Assembly: GCF_016427535.1 (NCBI RefSeq) | Contig: NZ_JAELXV010000010.1 | Location: 1-64,000 of the forward strand | DNA length: 64,000 nucleotides | Direction: 5' to 3' | Source: Hymenobacter sp. BT559 | Lineage (GTDB): Bacteria; Bacteroidota; Bacteroidia; Cytophagales; Hymenobacteraceae | Part shown: piece after piece, positions 26,882-34,824 of the stretch | How the letters are laid out: every line of letters starts with the position of its first letter | How positions within the stretch are numbered: the first letter of the stretch is position 1 | Notes under the pieces: model-generated | What the model was told of the DNA's origin: nothing | Database searches by the model: none | Seen by the model: the letters and a program-made list of their open reading frames with translations, nothing else | Made by a program: the position numbers and the translations under genes

Positions 26882-27478
26882 ATGACAACCGTCGCCCTCT
26901 ACGCTCGTGTCTCGACCAAGGATAAAGGTCAGAGTACCGAAAACCAACTGCCCGAACTGCGGCGCTTTGCCCAGGCCCACGGCTATAGTGTCTACAAGGA
27001 GTACGTGGAGCAGGAGTCGGGTGGGACGGGAAAGCGCTCCGAGTTTCAGGCCCTCTTTGCGGATGCGCACCAACGACGTTTCGACTTAGTGCTATTCTGG
27101 AGCCTGGACCGTTTCAGTAGAGAAGGCGCGTTGCCCACCTTACAATACCTGAATCAACTGCAAGGCTGGGGCGTGGGCTACAAGTCGCTCACGGAGCAAT
27201 ACCTCGATTCGGTCGGCCTGTTTCAGGAGGCTATTATCTCCCTGCTGGCTACGCTGGCCAAGCAAGAGCGCGTCCGCCTCAGCGAGCGCACGAAAGCCGG
27301 CATGGCCCGGCGCCGGGCCGAGGGCGCGCAGATAGGACCGCCCGCCAAGAGTGCGGCGGTCATTGAGCAGATCCGCACGTTGAAAGCGACTGGCTTGTCT
27401 AACTACGCTATCAGCAAAGCGCTCAGCCTCTCAGCCAGCACCGTGGCCAAGTATGTGACAGGGCAGGGGGCGACCTGA
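26882..27478 (+). CDS. Serine recombinase (resolvase/invertase type), 198 aa
   Basis: The ATG at 26882 (MTTVALYARVS) is preferred; the open frame extends six codons upstream without an ATG. The nucleophile is Ser11 in YARVSTKDKGQ; the catalytic domain also has WSLDRFSREG and the E-helix region QERVRLSERTKAGM. A C-terminal helix-turn-helix (about 165-193, GLSNYAISKALSLSASTVAKY) makes it a complete small resolvase/invertase. It lies at the left edge of the accessory region, with two more serine recombinases at the right edge (43.9-45.4 kb). Confidence 0.93.
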   Translation: MTTVALYARVSTKDKGQSTENQLPELRRFAQAHGYSVYKEYVEQESGGTGKRSEFQALFADAHQRRFDLVLFWSLDRFSREGALPTLQYLNQLQGWGVGYKSLTEQYLDSVGLFQEAIISLLATLAKQERVRLSERTKAGMARRRAEGAQIGPPAKSAAVIEQIRTLKATGLSNYAISKALSLSASTVAKYVTGQGAT

Positions 27479-27503
27479 AGTAGTACCGCCTTACCTCGCT
27501 CGG

Positions 27504-28109
27504 TCAATCACACTTCATACAACCGCGTAAGCCCGACGCCTGGGCTTCGCGCTGGCTCATGACTAAGGTCTGATAGGTGCACCGGCGCATGGCGGCGCAG
27601 GACTCCGTGCTATGGTACACTTCGGTGCGTCCGTTGCCGCAGACGTACACTTTCGGGCCGGTTGTCACTTTGGGAGCTACTCGGCGAATCGTTGCCGAGT
27701 GAGCCGGCGCAACGGTCGAAGCAGCCAAAGGGGAGAGGCTGCTATAAGTCTCCCCGCCCGCTGCGGCTATCTCCGGCCAGTCTACGTCGGCCGTTACGGC
27801 TTCTTGCGTCTCCACTAGATAGTCGGACTTGACGTAACCACGAGCCTGTGCTACCTGGATCTGACTCCACCCATCCGCCCGTTCTTGCAGGAGTTGCACC
27901 CGGCTCGCTCCCGCAATCGTGGCCGCGGCCCCCGCGGTGGTAGTAGGGGAGGAGCGCAGGGTGAGCGAGGTCGCATTTACGTAGCGATACGAACTGGTAG
28001 GTGCCTGTTCTAGGGTAGGCGACTGACGCAGGCTATCCGCCGGCGCAACTTGTGCGAACCCCCAGGCGGGTACCAAGCAAGCAGTCCAAAGTAGTAGTAA
28101 TTTAATCAT
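27504..28109 (-). CDS. Secreted SH3-domain protein with Cys-rich tail, 201 aa
   Basis: The ATG at 28109 (MIKLLLLWTACLVPAWGFAQ) opens a signal peptide; the longer frame adds eight residues with no merit. An SH3_3-type domain (about 42-98, NATSLTLRSSPTTTAGAAAT...GYVKSDYL) is followed by a linker and a tail with VYVCGNGRTEVYHSTESCAA, MRRCTYQ and GCMKCD: five Cys and one His, probably a metal or disulfide module. Bacterial SH3 domains often bind the cell wall. Convergent with the recombinase gene (26 bp apart). Role in the island unknown. Confidence 0.75.
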   Translation of the reverse strand: MIKLLLLWTACLVPAWGFAQVAPADSLRQSPTLEQAPTSSYRYVNATSLTLRSSPTTTAGAAATIAGASRVQLLQERADGWSQIQVAQARGYVKSDYLVETQEAVTADVDWPEIAAAGGETYSSLSPLAASTVAPAHSATIRRVAPKVTTGPKVYVCGNGRTEVYHSTESCAAMRRCTYQTLVMSQREAQASGLRGCMKCD

Positions 28110-28511
28110 ATAGTTGATTGGTATAAGCTGCAAGATAGCGAGTTATCCCCCATTAAAGGACAGGTATAAGTGCGCCTGCATCGGTCTGCGAGTGGGTCTA
28201 CCCAGTAGAGAAGCTAGGCAATCACTTGACCGCCTTTGCGGACTTTACCGGTAAGAGGCTAGGAAGGAGCAGGGAGTAGCAGCTAATGCAGCACTAGCTG
28301 CTACTCCCCAGCGGTTTCCGAGCAGTTGCTTGTCCAGAAGTACCGCCTCAACCTGCCTTCCGCAGTCGACCTGCCAGCGCTTATTCAACCAGAACAAGCC
28401 CACTGGTCCGAGTAGCTACGCTACTTGGCTTTCGCGTCTACCAGGGGGGGCGAGGGGCTAGGCTCCGCCGTAGCTTTGTGGAAGACCCCGCTCATGGGGG
28501 CGCGTATCCGA
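28110..28511. other. Intergenic region with a perfect hairpin and a possible gene remnant
   Basis: Perfect 14-base arms at 28272-28285 and 28295-28308 form a hairpin between divergent genes, a place where a terminator would not be expected. A plus-strand stretch from 28320 to the stop at 28413-28415 (reading EQLLVQKYRLNLPSAVDL...) looks like the last 31 codons of a protein with no intact upstream part, perhaps the tail of a deleted gene. The -7 box of the MazG gene lies at 28471-28478. Confidence 0.45.
28471..28478 (+). promoter_or_regulatory. -7 box TAGCTTTG of the MazG/nuclease-helicase operon
   Basis: An exact match to TAnnTTTG lies 33 bp before the chosen ATG at 28512, which supports that start over an earlier in-frame one at 28425. 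No good -33 box is visible upstream. Confidence 0.5.
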
Positions 28512-28844
28512 ATGGCTGATCCGATTCAAGAAGTACTCGTAGCCTTGCGCCAGTTCCGGGACGAGCGGGACTGGGCGCAGTTCCATAATGCCAAGGATTT
28601 GGCGCTGGCCCTGGGAGTAGAGGCGGGCGAACTCAACGAGCAGTTCCTCTGGAAAGCCGCCGCCGAGGCCAATCCAGCGCGAGTGAAAGAGGAACTGGCC
28701 GACGTGTTGCTCTACGCCTTCCAGTTGGCTGACCACTATGGCTGGGACATCCGCGCGCTCATGCTGGAAAAGATGGCCCGCAACGCCGAAAAGTATCCCG
28801 TCAGCAAAGCCCGGGGTAACGCCACTAAATACGACGCGCGCTAA
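28512..28844 (+). CDS. MazG-like NTP pyrophosphohydrolase, 110 aa
   Basis: All-alpha NTP-PPase of the MazG-like family, as short as the house-cleaning single-domain type. Metal-binding acids are Glu37 and Glu40 (GVEAGELNE) and Glu61 and Asp64 (EELADVLLYAFQL), the E-x2-E ... E-x2-D pattern of the family. It would hydrolyse nucleoside triphosphates to monophosphate and pyrophosphate. The start at 28512 follows a -7 box; the longer frame is poor. Its stop lies 8 bp before the nuclease-helicase gene, so the two are one operon, which suggests a nucleotide-depletion role in defence (inference). Confidence 0.88.
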   Translation: MADPIQEVLVALRQFRDERDWAQFHNAKDLALALGVEAGELNEQFLWKAAAEANPARVKEELADVLLYAFQLADHYGWDIRALMLEKMARNAEKYPVSKARGNATKYDAR

Positions 28845-28852
28845 CGCAGCCC

Positions 28853-30709
28853 ATGATTGTCTACCAAAAAACCAAAGCCGCGTTTCGGGAGGATGTCTTC
28901 TCCAACAACGTGGAGAACATCATTCAGGAACAGGTGCTCCAGAAGTTGGGTAAGCGCACGGGCCAACCCGAAATCAACTCCTGGCGCAACTCCCTGCAGT
29001 ACATGGATCGGGTGCTGAGCGACAGTCAAATCCCGGAGGATAGCGGCGTTGGCATTGAGTACCAGCTGCCGTACTCGGGGCTGCGCATCGACTTCGTGCT
29101 CACCGGCCAGGACGAGGCGGGTACCGACAAAGCCATCATCATTGAGCTCAAGCAGTGGTCGGAAGCCACGGCCACCGATGATGATGGCATCGTGACGACC
29201 TTTCTGGGCCGCGGGATTCAGGAAGTCAACCACCCCTCTTACCAGGCGTGGTCCTACGCGGCCTACCTCGAGGGCTTCAACGAAACGGTCTACGCGGAGC
29301 ACATCAAGCTGCTCCCGTGCGCTTATCTGCATAACCACCCCGACAATGGGGAGCTGACCAGCAGCCAGTACACCGGCTACGTCGAGAAAGCCCCGTTGTT
29401 CTTCAAATCGGATGCGGCCAAGCTACGCGACTTCATCCGGCAGCACGTCCAGCGCGGCGACCACTCGGGCATCATGTACCGCATCGAGGGCGGGCGCATT
29501 CGGCCCAGTAAGCAGCTGGCCGAAGCGCTGGCTGGCTTGCTGAAGGGCAAGCCGGAGTTCATTCTACTCGATGAACAGAAGGTAGTATACGAAACGGCCC
29601 GCAAGCTGGCGGCCAAGGCGACGAACGAGACCAAGCAGGTGCTAATCGTGCGCGGCGGCCCGGGCACGGGCAAAACGGTGGTGGCTATCAACCTGCTGGT
29701 CGCCCTGACTAAACAGGCGCTGAATACCAAGTACGTCAGCAAAAACTCCGCACCCCGGCACGTCTACAAGCGCAAGCTCACCGGTACCATTCGAGGGTCG
29801 CGCTTCGACTCGCTGTTCGTGGGGTCTGGCGCCTTTATCAATACGCCCGCCAACACGTTCGACGTCCTGCTGGTCGACGAGGCCCACCGGCTCAATGAGC
29901 TCTCCGGCATGTACGGCAACCTGGGAGAAAACCAGGTCAAGGAACTGATTGCCTCGGCCCGCTGCACTATCTTCTTTCTAGATGAGGACCAGCGCGTGGC
30001 CGTGCAGGATATCGGCAGCGAGGACGAGATCCGGCATTGGGCGCTGCAGGTGGGGGCGCAGGTCCATGTCAAGGAGCTGCACGCGCAATTCCGGTGCAAT
30101 GGCTCGGATGCCTACATGGCCTGGCTCGACAACGTCTTAGCTATCCGCGAGACGGCAAATCCGACGCTCGAGGCCGATGACTACGATTTTCGCGTCGTGG
30201 ACTCTCCCGACGAGTTGCAGCAGCTTATCTACGCGAAAAACAAGGTGAACAACCGTGCCCGCATGGCCGCGGGCTACTGCTGGAAGTGGACCAGCAAAAA
30301 GGATGCGGCGCAAATGGATTTTCAGCTTTCGCCTACTTTCCGGCACCGCTGGAATCTAGCAAAGTACGGCAACCACTGGATTAACGAACCCGACTCCGTG
30401 ACGGAAATCGGCTGTATCCACACCACCCAAGGACTAGAGCTGGACTATATTGGCGTCATTATCGGCCCTGATTTGGTGGTACGCGCCGGGGAAGTCGTGA
30501 CGGACGCGATGGCCCGCGATCAGTACGATACGACCGTCAAAGGCCGCAAGCGGTTATTGGCCACGGCTGAGGGGCGGGAACTGCTCGACCTAGTCATCAA
30601 GAATACCTACCGGACCCTGTTGACGCGGGCGATGAAGGGCTGTTACGTCTATTGCACGGACCCGGAAACAGCGGCTTATTTACGTCGGCGAATGACGCAG
30701 CCTGCCTAA
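28853..30709 (+). CDS. PD-(D/E)XK nuclease fused to DUF2075-type superfamily 1 helicase/NTPase, 618 aa
   Basis: The N-terminal part has a nuclease core with Asp80 (RIDFVL) and Glu98-x-Lys100 (IIELKQW), the D...ExK signature of the PD-(D/E)XK fold. The second half is a P-loop NTPase of the DUF2075 family: Walker A GGPGTGKT (Lys274), Walker B LLVDEAH (Asp342-Glu343), a UvrD-like HTTQGLELDYIGVII motif and YRTLLTRAMKG near the end (motif VI). It should move along nucleic acid and cut it. With the MazG-like gene 8 bp upstream it forms a two-gene unit typical of defence islands; no direct evidence of its target. Confidence 0.85.
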   Translation: MIVYQKTKAAFREDVFSNNVENIIQEQVLQKLGKRTGQPEINSWRNSLQYMDRVLSDSQIPEDSGVGIEYQLPYSGLRIDFVLTGQDEAGTDKAIIIELKQWSEATATDDDGIVTTFLGRGIQEVNHPSYQAWSYAAYLEGFNETVYAEHIKLLPCAYLHNHPDNGELTSSQYTGYVEKAPLFFKSDAAKLRDFIRQHVQRGDHSGIMYRIEGGRIRPSKQLAEALAGLLKGKPEFILLDEQKVVYETARKLAAKATNETKQVLIVRGGPGTGKTVVAINLLVALTKQALNTKYVSKNSAPRHVYKRKLTGTIRGSRFDSLFVGSGAFINTPANTFDVLLVDEAHRLNELSGMYGNLGENQVKELIASARCTIFFLDEDQRVAVQDIGSEDEIRHWALQVGAQVHVKELHAQFRCNGSDAYMAWLDNVLAIRETANPTLEADDYDFRVVDSPDELQQLIYAKNKVNNRARMAAGYCWKWTSKKDAAQMDFQLSPTFRHRWNLAKYGNHWINEPDSVTEIGCIHTTQGLELDYIGVIIGPDLVVRAGEVVTDAMARDQYDTTVKGRKRLLATAEGRELLDLVIKNTYRTLLTRAMKGCYVYCTDPETAAYLRRRMTQPA

Positions 30710-30870
30710 GCAGGGAGACCCTTACCGGCTGGGCTCTCTGCGGCAACGCTGGCACCTACTCTTCCTAGCTAAGCAGGTTTGGCTATCTTGTCACTTTTAG
30801 GCGTGAGGCAGGTCAATAGACAGGACTCGTTATCCTGTACTAGCAGGGGTAGTCAGTTAGCTTTACACGC

Positions 30871-32037
30871 ATGCCGCCACTCGCCGGTGATCAGCTGATC
30901 GCCACTATCCTCAAGCACGATAACAAGACCACTAGCTACAAAATAGCGCTTCTGCGGGCGCTCAATGATTTAGTCCTCTCGTACCCCGGTCTGGCGCAGT
31001 ACAACCAATCGGTGGCGGTTCCGCTGGTCCGTCTAGCCGAATTGTGGGTGGCTTATTACTGGCCCTTCATGGATGAGCAGCAGCCCATCTACCAAGGGGC
31101 CCGGGCTCAACGTGGCGCTAGTCAACGCCACGACGTGAGTTTCCGCCCTGCGCTAACCCACTTGCGCGCGGAGTGGCAGCGCGCGCTGTTGCTGGTTCCC
31201 GAAGCTGCGGATGGCTTCTTCCTGCTCACCGAGATGCGTACGCCGCGCCGGCGGGCGACCTATCCAGCCTCTTTAGTTCGCGCCTATAATCAAGCCATTG
31301 CCGCCATCGCCACGGCGATTAAAATGCCTATCCGTTACGCGGGGCCTGCTCAGTGGAGCATCTTCCCGCTGCCTACACAGCTCCAGCAGTTGCCCCCTGC
31401 AACGCTGGCGCTGCCCGGTAGCCTGCCTACGGATATGTGCGTGCTGATCACTGCTTCCTTATGGCAGGCCTTCCACCGCCTCTCCCTCTACGTCGAAGCA
31501 CTATGCATTCACGAGTGGAGTCTCTTTACGGAAGGGGTTGCTCAAGTGTCAACTGACGCTACGACCCGCGGGGCTATCTACACGCTGCTGACCGCTCGCC
31601 CAGATAATCGCCGACCACTTACGTGGGAGCGCAACCAAATCGACATTTTGTTGCAGGAACACGTCGTGTTTACTTGTCCCTGGACGCAAAAGCTCCTGAC
31701 GCAGCCGCAACACTACGACTTAGACCATCTCGTGCCGCTCTCCCTCTATCCCATCAATGAACTCTGGAATCTGCTGCCCGTCGACCGCGAGTTCAACCAG
31801 CGAACAAAGCGCGACCGCGTGCCTTCGGCTCAGCGATTAGCTAGTGCGGTGCCCCATTTCACGAGTGCGTATGCGAATTACCTAGCAGCGCCTGTCCTCA
31901 ATCAAGCTATTCGAGCCGATGCAGCGCTACGATTTACTGGCCTTCAGAACACCATGGATTTCCCCGGGCAGCTTGCCCAACATACCGCTAGCTTCATTAC
32001 CGATATAGCTACTTCTCGTTATGCTACGCGCTTTTAG
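30871..32037 (+). CDS. HNH endonuclease domain protein, 388 aa
   Basis: The C-terminal third carries an HNH (beta-beta-alpha-metal) core: Asp285-His286 in YDLDHLVPLS, Asn300 in NLLPV and Asn309 in FNQRTKRD. The N-terminal part has a conserved-looking opening (HDNKTTSYKIALLRALND) as seen in several HNH-type defence nucleases, and a long helical middle with no known domain. A -7-like box TAGCTTTA lies at 30858-30865, only six bases before the ATG, so the mRNA may be nearly leaderless. Separated by 161 bp and a weak hairpin (30710-30741) from the nuclease-helicase gene; likely an independent defence gene. Confidence 0.78.
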   Translation: MPPLAGDQLIATILKHDNKTTSYKIALLRALNDLVLSYPGLAQYNQSVAVPLVRLAELWVAYYWPFMDEQQPIYQGARAQRGASQRHDVSFRPALTHLRAEWQRALLLVPEAADGFFLLTEMRTPRRRATYPASLVRAYNQAIAAIATAIKMPIRYAGPAQWSIFPLPTQLQQLPPATLALPGSLPTDMCVLITASLWQAFHRLSLYVEALCIHEWSLFTEGVAQVSTDATTRGAIYTLLTARPDNRRPLTWERNQIDILLQEHVVFTCPWTQKLLTQPQHYDLDHLVPLSLYPINELWNLLPVDREFNQRTKRDRVPSAQRLASAVPHFTSAYANYLAAPVLNQAIRADAALRFTGLQNTMDFPGQLAQHTASFITDIATSRYATRF

Positions 32038-32172
32038 CGATACCTGATTTTAACTAAGGTTAGCTAAAATAGCAACGTCTTTAATTTATTAAAATTAACT
32101 TTATTCCTGTTAGTTATATAGCATAAATTAAAGTGATACTTTAATTTAAAAAATGCAAGCTACCTCAGGTGC

Positions 32173-32203
32173 TTTGCCTCACTTACCAAATACCCTATCT
32201 TTG
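32173..32203 (+). promoter_or_regulatory. Strong Bacteroidota promoter (TTTG-N19-TATCTTTG)
   Basis: A -33 box TTTG at 32173-32176 and a -7 box TATCTTTG at 32196-32203 stand 19 bp apart, the consensus spacing. This is the best promoter match in the window. Transcription would start near 32210 and run through two hairpin-forming stretches to the terminator at 32473-32505. Confidence 0.75.
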
Positions 32204-32330
32204 CTTGGCACGTCGGGGTTAGCCCCCGAGACCCATGCGCTGTTACAAAGAGAAGCCCCAAGGTCTCGCGAACCAAGGGGCTTCAAGAAGTTCGGGGGAG
32301 ATTCGGCCACCCCTTTACTTCATCGGCAAA

Positions 32331-32468
32331 ATGAAAAAGGAACGTGCAAAATCGGAGTTTGAGCTTGGGCTTAAACTCCGCATGTCAGATAAGCTTGCAT
32401 TGCGGCTTCTCTGGCTTCTAATGGGAGGAACTGCTATCGCGGCGGGCTTCTCTCATTGGGTTAAGTAG
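32331..32468 (+). CDS. Putative small membrane protein, 45 aa
   Basis: The ATG at 32331 gives a basic N-terminus (MKKERAKSEFELGLKLRMSD) and one hydrophobic helix (LLWLLMGGTAIAAGFSHW), a layout like many small membrane proteins. It is the only frame of note between a strong promoter and a terminator. Upstream in the leader, GAAGCCCC (32252-32259) can pair with GGGGCTTC (32277-32284). It may be translated, or the transcript itself may be the product. A type I toxin is possible, but no antisense RNA promoter was found. Confidence 0.4.
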   Translation: MKKERAKSEFELGLKLRMSDKLALRLLWLLMGGTAIAAGFSHWVK

Positions 32469-32472
32469 GACT

Positions 32473-32505
32473 TGGGCCGTGCCGGAAGGTGCGGCCCTTG
32501 TTTTT
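32473..32505 (+). terminator. Terminator of the short transcription unit
   Basis: A GC-rich stem (GGGCCG at 32474-32479 with CGGCCC at 32492-32497, extended inward by GCC/GGT around GGAA) is followed by TTGTTTTT. Strong intrinsic terminator. Confidence 0.85.
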
Positions 32506-32716
32506 ACACTGCAAAGTAACGTAACACAAGGAAAAGAAGGTGCAGTCACCAAAATTTAATTTTAGTAACTAGCTCATTCTCAATTGTGGCACTTTAACAC
32601 AAAATGTGGCAATTTGTGGCAGACGGTGACATACAAAGTATATCTCGCCCGCAACAAAACGGCTTCCGTTTGCCCAACTGGTAATTTTGACATAGTGGAT
32701 AGGAGTCTTACTAAAA

Positions 32717-33517
32717 CTAGCCAAGCTTTTTCCCGCAGTGCGGACAATAAGTGAAGCTGTTGGTGTCGGTAGATGGCTCCTGCAAATGCTCACTAAATCC
32801 GGAAGCAAGGATACCCGTGGGAATAGCAAATAGGCCTAAGCCAAGTACGGCGATAATACTACTGAGCACTTTACCCGCTGGCGTAATTGGGAAGACATCA
32901 CCATACCCCACAGTGGTGAGCGTGGCCACCCCCCACCACATCGTGTCGGGAATGCTGCCAAATTTATCAGGTTGCGCCTCACTCTCGATGGCGTACATTA
33001 AGGTGGAGACCAGTAGGAGCATCACCCCAATGACACCCATTGCCACGAGTAATTCCGTCCGCTTGCGCCGAATGACATGCTCAATCAGGTGAAGAGCTTT
33101 GACGTAGCGGGCTACCTTGAGTACTCGTACCACGCGCAACAGTCGAGCTAATCGCAAGTTCAACCCGCCGAAGGCCAGGAAGAACGGCAAGACGGCCAGT
33201 AAGTCAATCAAGGCTAGCGGCGTCAACATAAAGCGCAGCCGGCCACGCCATGGTTGCTGGTAACGCGGGTCTTCTACACAGGACCATACCCGCGCCAAGT
33301 ACTCTAGGGTAAACACATAAAGTGACACGAGTTCTACTCCCACGAACAAGGCGTGATACTGTTGGTCCAACACCTTTACCGAATCGAGTACTACGGCGGT
33401 AGCATTGAGACTGACCAACGTGAGCAGGATACCATCCAGCACTCGCTCAGCCGGCGTTTGGCCCCCATCGTGGTAGTCTAGCAACTGGTGGAGAAAAGAG
33501 CGGAACGTAACGAGCAT
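32717..33517 (-). CDS. Voltage-gated potassium channel homologue with zinc-ribbon tail, 266 aa
   Basis: Six membrane helices in the order of Kv-type subunits. S4 carries basic residues every third place (Arg122, 125, 128, 131, Lys134, Arg137). The pore loop has the K+ selectivity filter TVGYGD (202-207). The last residues are CPHCGKKLG, a C-x2-C half zinc-ribbon that may bind metal or be a tail tag. The ATG at 33517 (MLVTFRSFLHQL) is chosen; the 60 extra residues of the longer frame look non-coding. Divergent from the Hxs locus. About the size of KvAP-like channels. Confidence 0.85.
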   Translation of the reverse strand: MLVTFRSFLHQLLDYHDGGQTPAERVLDGILLTLVSLNATAVVLDSVKVLDQQYHALFVGVELVSLYVFTLEYLARVWSCVEDPRYQQPWRGRLRFMLTPLALIDLLAVLPFFLAFGGLNLRLARLLRVVRVLKVARYVKALHLIEHVIRRKRTELLVAMGVIGVMLLLVSTLMYAIESEAQPDKFGSIPDTMWWGVATLTTVGYGDVFPITPAGKVLSSIIAVLGLGLFAIPTGILASGFSEHLQEPSTDTNSFTYCPHCGKKLG

Positions 33518-33735
33518 AGGGAAGTAGCTAAAAATAGAGTACGGTTCGAAGGTAAGCCACACAGTGTCTGCGTTATGTCTACTAGCAAGCGTAAAGCTCG
33601 GGTGGCGTGCTACTTGCCTAGTACAATTATTAGGCTTACTTAGATATTTTTCATAATGCCTTTGCAGTAAGCTAACTAAGCTGAAACATTTAAGCAAAAG
33701 CCACTACATTTAGCCTTCCCTATCTACTCCCCACT

Positions 33736-34446
33736 ATGGAAGACAACTTAGACCACATTGAAACTGGCCGCAACAATCTTTTCACGAAGACCCTGCTCAT
33801 TCTGTATACCGGGCTACTGGCTTTTACCAATAGCCACGCGCACGCCGCGACGCCTACTAAGGGCACTGTGCTGCCACTGGATGAGGACTTCGTTACGCGG
33901 CTGCGCCGCATGCGCTACAAGCCGCAACTTGTGCTTAAGCTGAATCGGGCGAATCCTTTAGCTAGCAAAGCGATGATGCACACGTCGCACCGCTCGCACA
34001 GCTCCCATAGTTCACACTACTCGTCCTCTGGGGGGCATAGTTCCCATTCTTCGCACAGTTCCCATAGTTCGCACTACTCGTCCTCAAACTACTCACCTTC
34101 CTCGGGTAGCAGCAGTACGCCCTCTTATTCCTCTCCATCCTACTCCAGTCCGTCTCTCACGACCCCAACCCTGTCGACGCCCCATCGGTCCAGTACGCCA
34201 ACTACTACCTATCCCTCTATCAACACGACTCCTCATGCGCTAGGTGACCGGGTCCTGAAGCTTGGCGACCGTGGCTTGGATGTCACGGCCTTGCAACAGC
34301 TGCTCATTAGCGTCGGCTACGAGGTGAGCGCAAACGGGGTCTTTGGCTTAGCTACCAACGCAGCCGTGAAAGATTTTCAAGCGGCCCATCAGCTTCCCGC
34401 CGATGGGATAGTAGGTCCGCAGACCATTAGCGCGTTACAGGAATAA
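33736..34446 (+). CDS. hxsA: His-Xaa-Ser repeat protein HxsA with peptidoglycan-binding domain, 236 aa
   Basis: A long signal peptide (hydrophobic 18-31, cleaved near HAHAA), a basic segment (48-70), a core of two blocks of five His-Xaa-Ser triplets (His82 to Ser96 and His101 to Ser115, each ending HYS), a Ser/Thr/Pro-rich linker (120-165) and a PG_binding_1 domain (about 172-236, GDRGLDVTALQQLL...DGIVGPQTISAL). This is the substrate protein of the His-Xaa-Ser system, predicted to be modified on the repeat by the two radical SAM enzymes encoded downstream and then exported to the wall. The modification is unknown. It lies 6 bp ahead of hxsD. Confidence 0.88.
   Translation: MEDNLDHIETGRNNLFTKTLLILYTGLLAFTNSHAHAATPTKGTVLPLDEDFVTRLRRMRYKPQLVLKLNRANPLASKAMMHTSHRSHSSHSSHYSSSGGHSSHSSHSSHSSHYSSSNYSPSSGSSSTPSYSSPSYSSPSLTTPTLSTPHRSSTPTTTYPSINTTPHALGDRVLKLGDRGLDVTALQQLLISVGYEVSANGVFGLATNAAVKDFQAAHQLPADGIVGPQTISALQE
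33997..34086 (+). repeat. 57-bp tandem duplication in the HxsA core
   Basis: The 33-base stretch at 33997-34029 recurs at 34054-34086 with three changes, mostly silent, an offset of 57 bp. It encodes the HSS-HSS-HYS-SS block. The repeat unit was probably gained by slippage or recombination, so the number of His-Xaa-Ser triplets may vary between strains. Confidence 0.8.
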
Positions 34447-34452
34447 GGTGCT

Positions 34453-34824
34453 ATGCAGGTACAACTACTATCCAACGGACTAGAGGTGGTAGTGGACGCC
34501 CAAACTTTCAGCGAGGCGACACTGCACAAATGCTTTTACTGGTACACCCGCGATTATCAGGTAACTATTCAGCCGGGCATCAACCACCAGACGCAGGTGC
34601 GGCTGGTGGCGAAAGAGCACGTAGCAGTTGACGTCACGGCGCTCCAGCACCAAGTGCACAACGACTTACTAGACTTTCGCCTGCGCGAGTTGATTGCCGA
34701 GGAAACACGCCCCATCCGCGAACTGCTCGTGGCGAAAGCCTTCGCCCACTACGCCCCGCCGCAGCCCTTAACGGCTCCCATCTCCGACCCAGTGGGCTTC
34801 CATCCCCTAGCTCCCGCGCCCTGA
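34453..34824 (+). CDS. hxsD: His-Xaa-Ser system protein HxsD, 123 aa
   Basis: A short protein with an N-terminal beta-rich region and a helix near the middle reading VHNDLLDFRLRELIAEETR, a close match to the LLNDYxLRE signature of the HxsD family. It ends in a Pro-rich tail. It is thought to help the radical SAM enzymes recognise HxsA; its biochemical role is unknown. The gene lies 6 bp after hxsA, and its stop overlaps the hxsB start by one base (34824), so translation is coupled. Confidence 0.85.
   Translation: MQVQLLSNGLEVVVDAQTFSEATLHKCFYWYTRDYQVTIQPGINHQTQVRLVAKEHVAVDVTALQHQVHNDLLDFRLRELIAEETRPIRELLVAKAFAHYAPPQPLTAPISDPVGFHPLAPAP

Noticed and set aside
33518-33697. 60-residue N-terminal extension of the K+ channel
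   Set aside because: Its composition is unlike the channel and it covers the likely promoter region; the ATG at 33517 fits the family better.
34001-34090. Repeats in hxsA as a possible CRISPR or satellite
   Set aside because: The repeat is in frame, codes for His-Xaa-Ser triplets and has only two long units.
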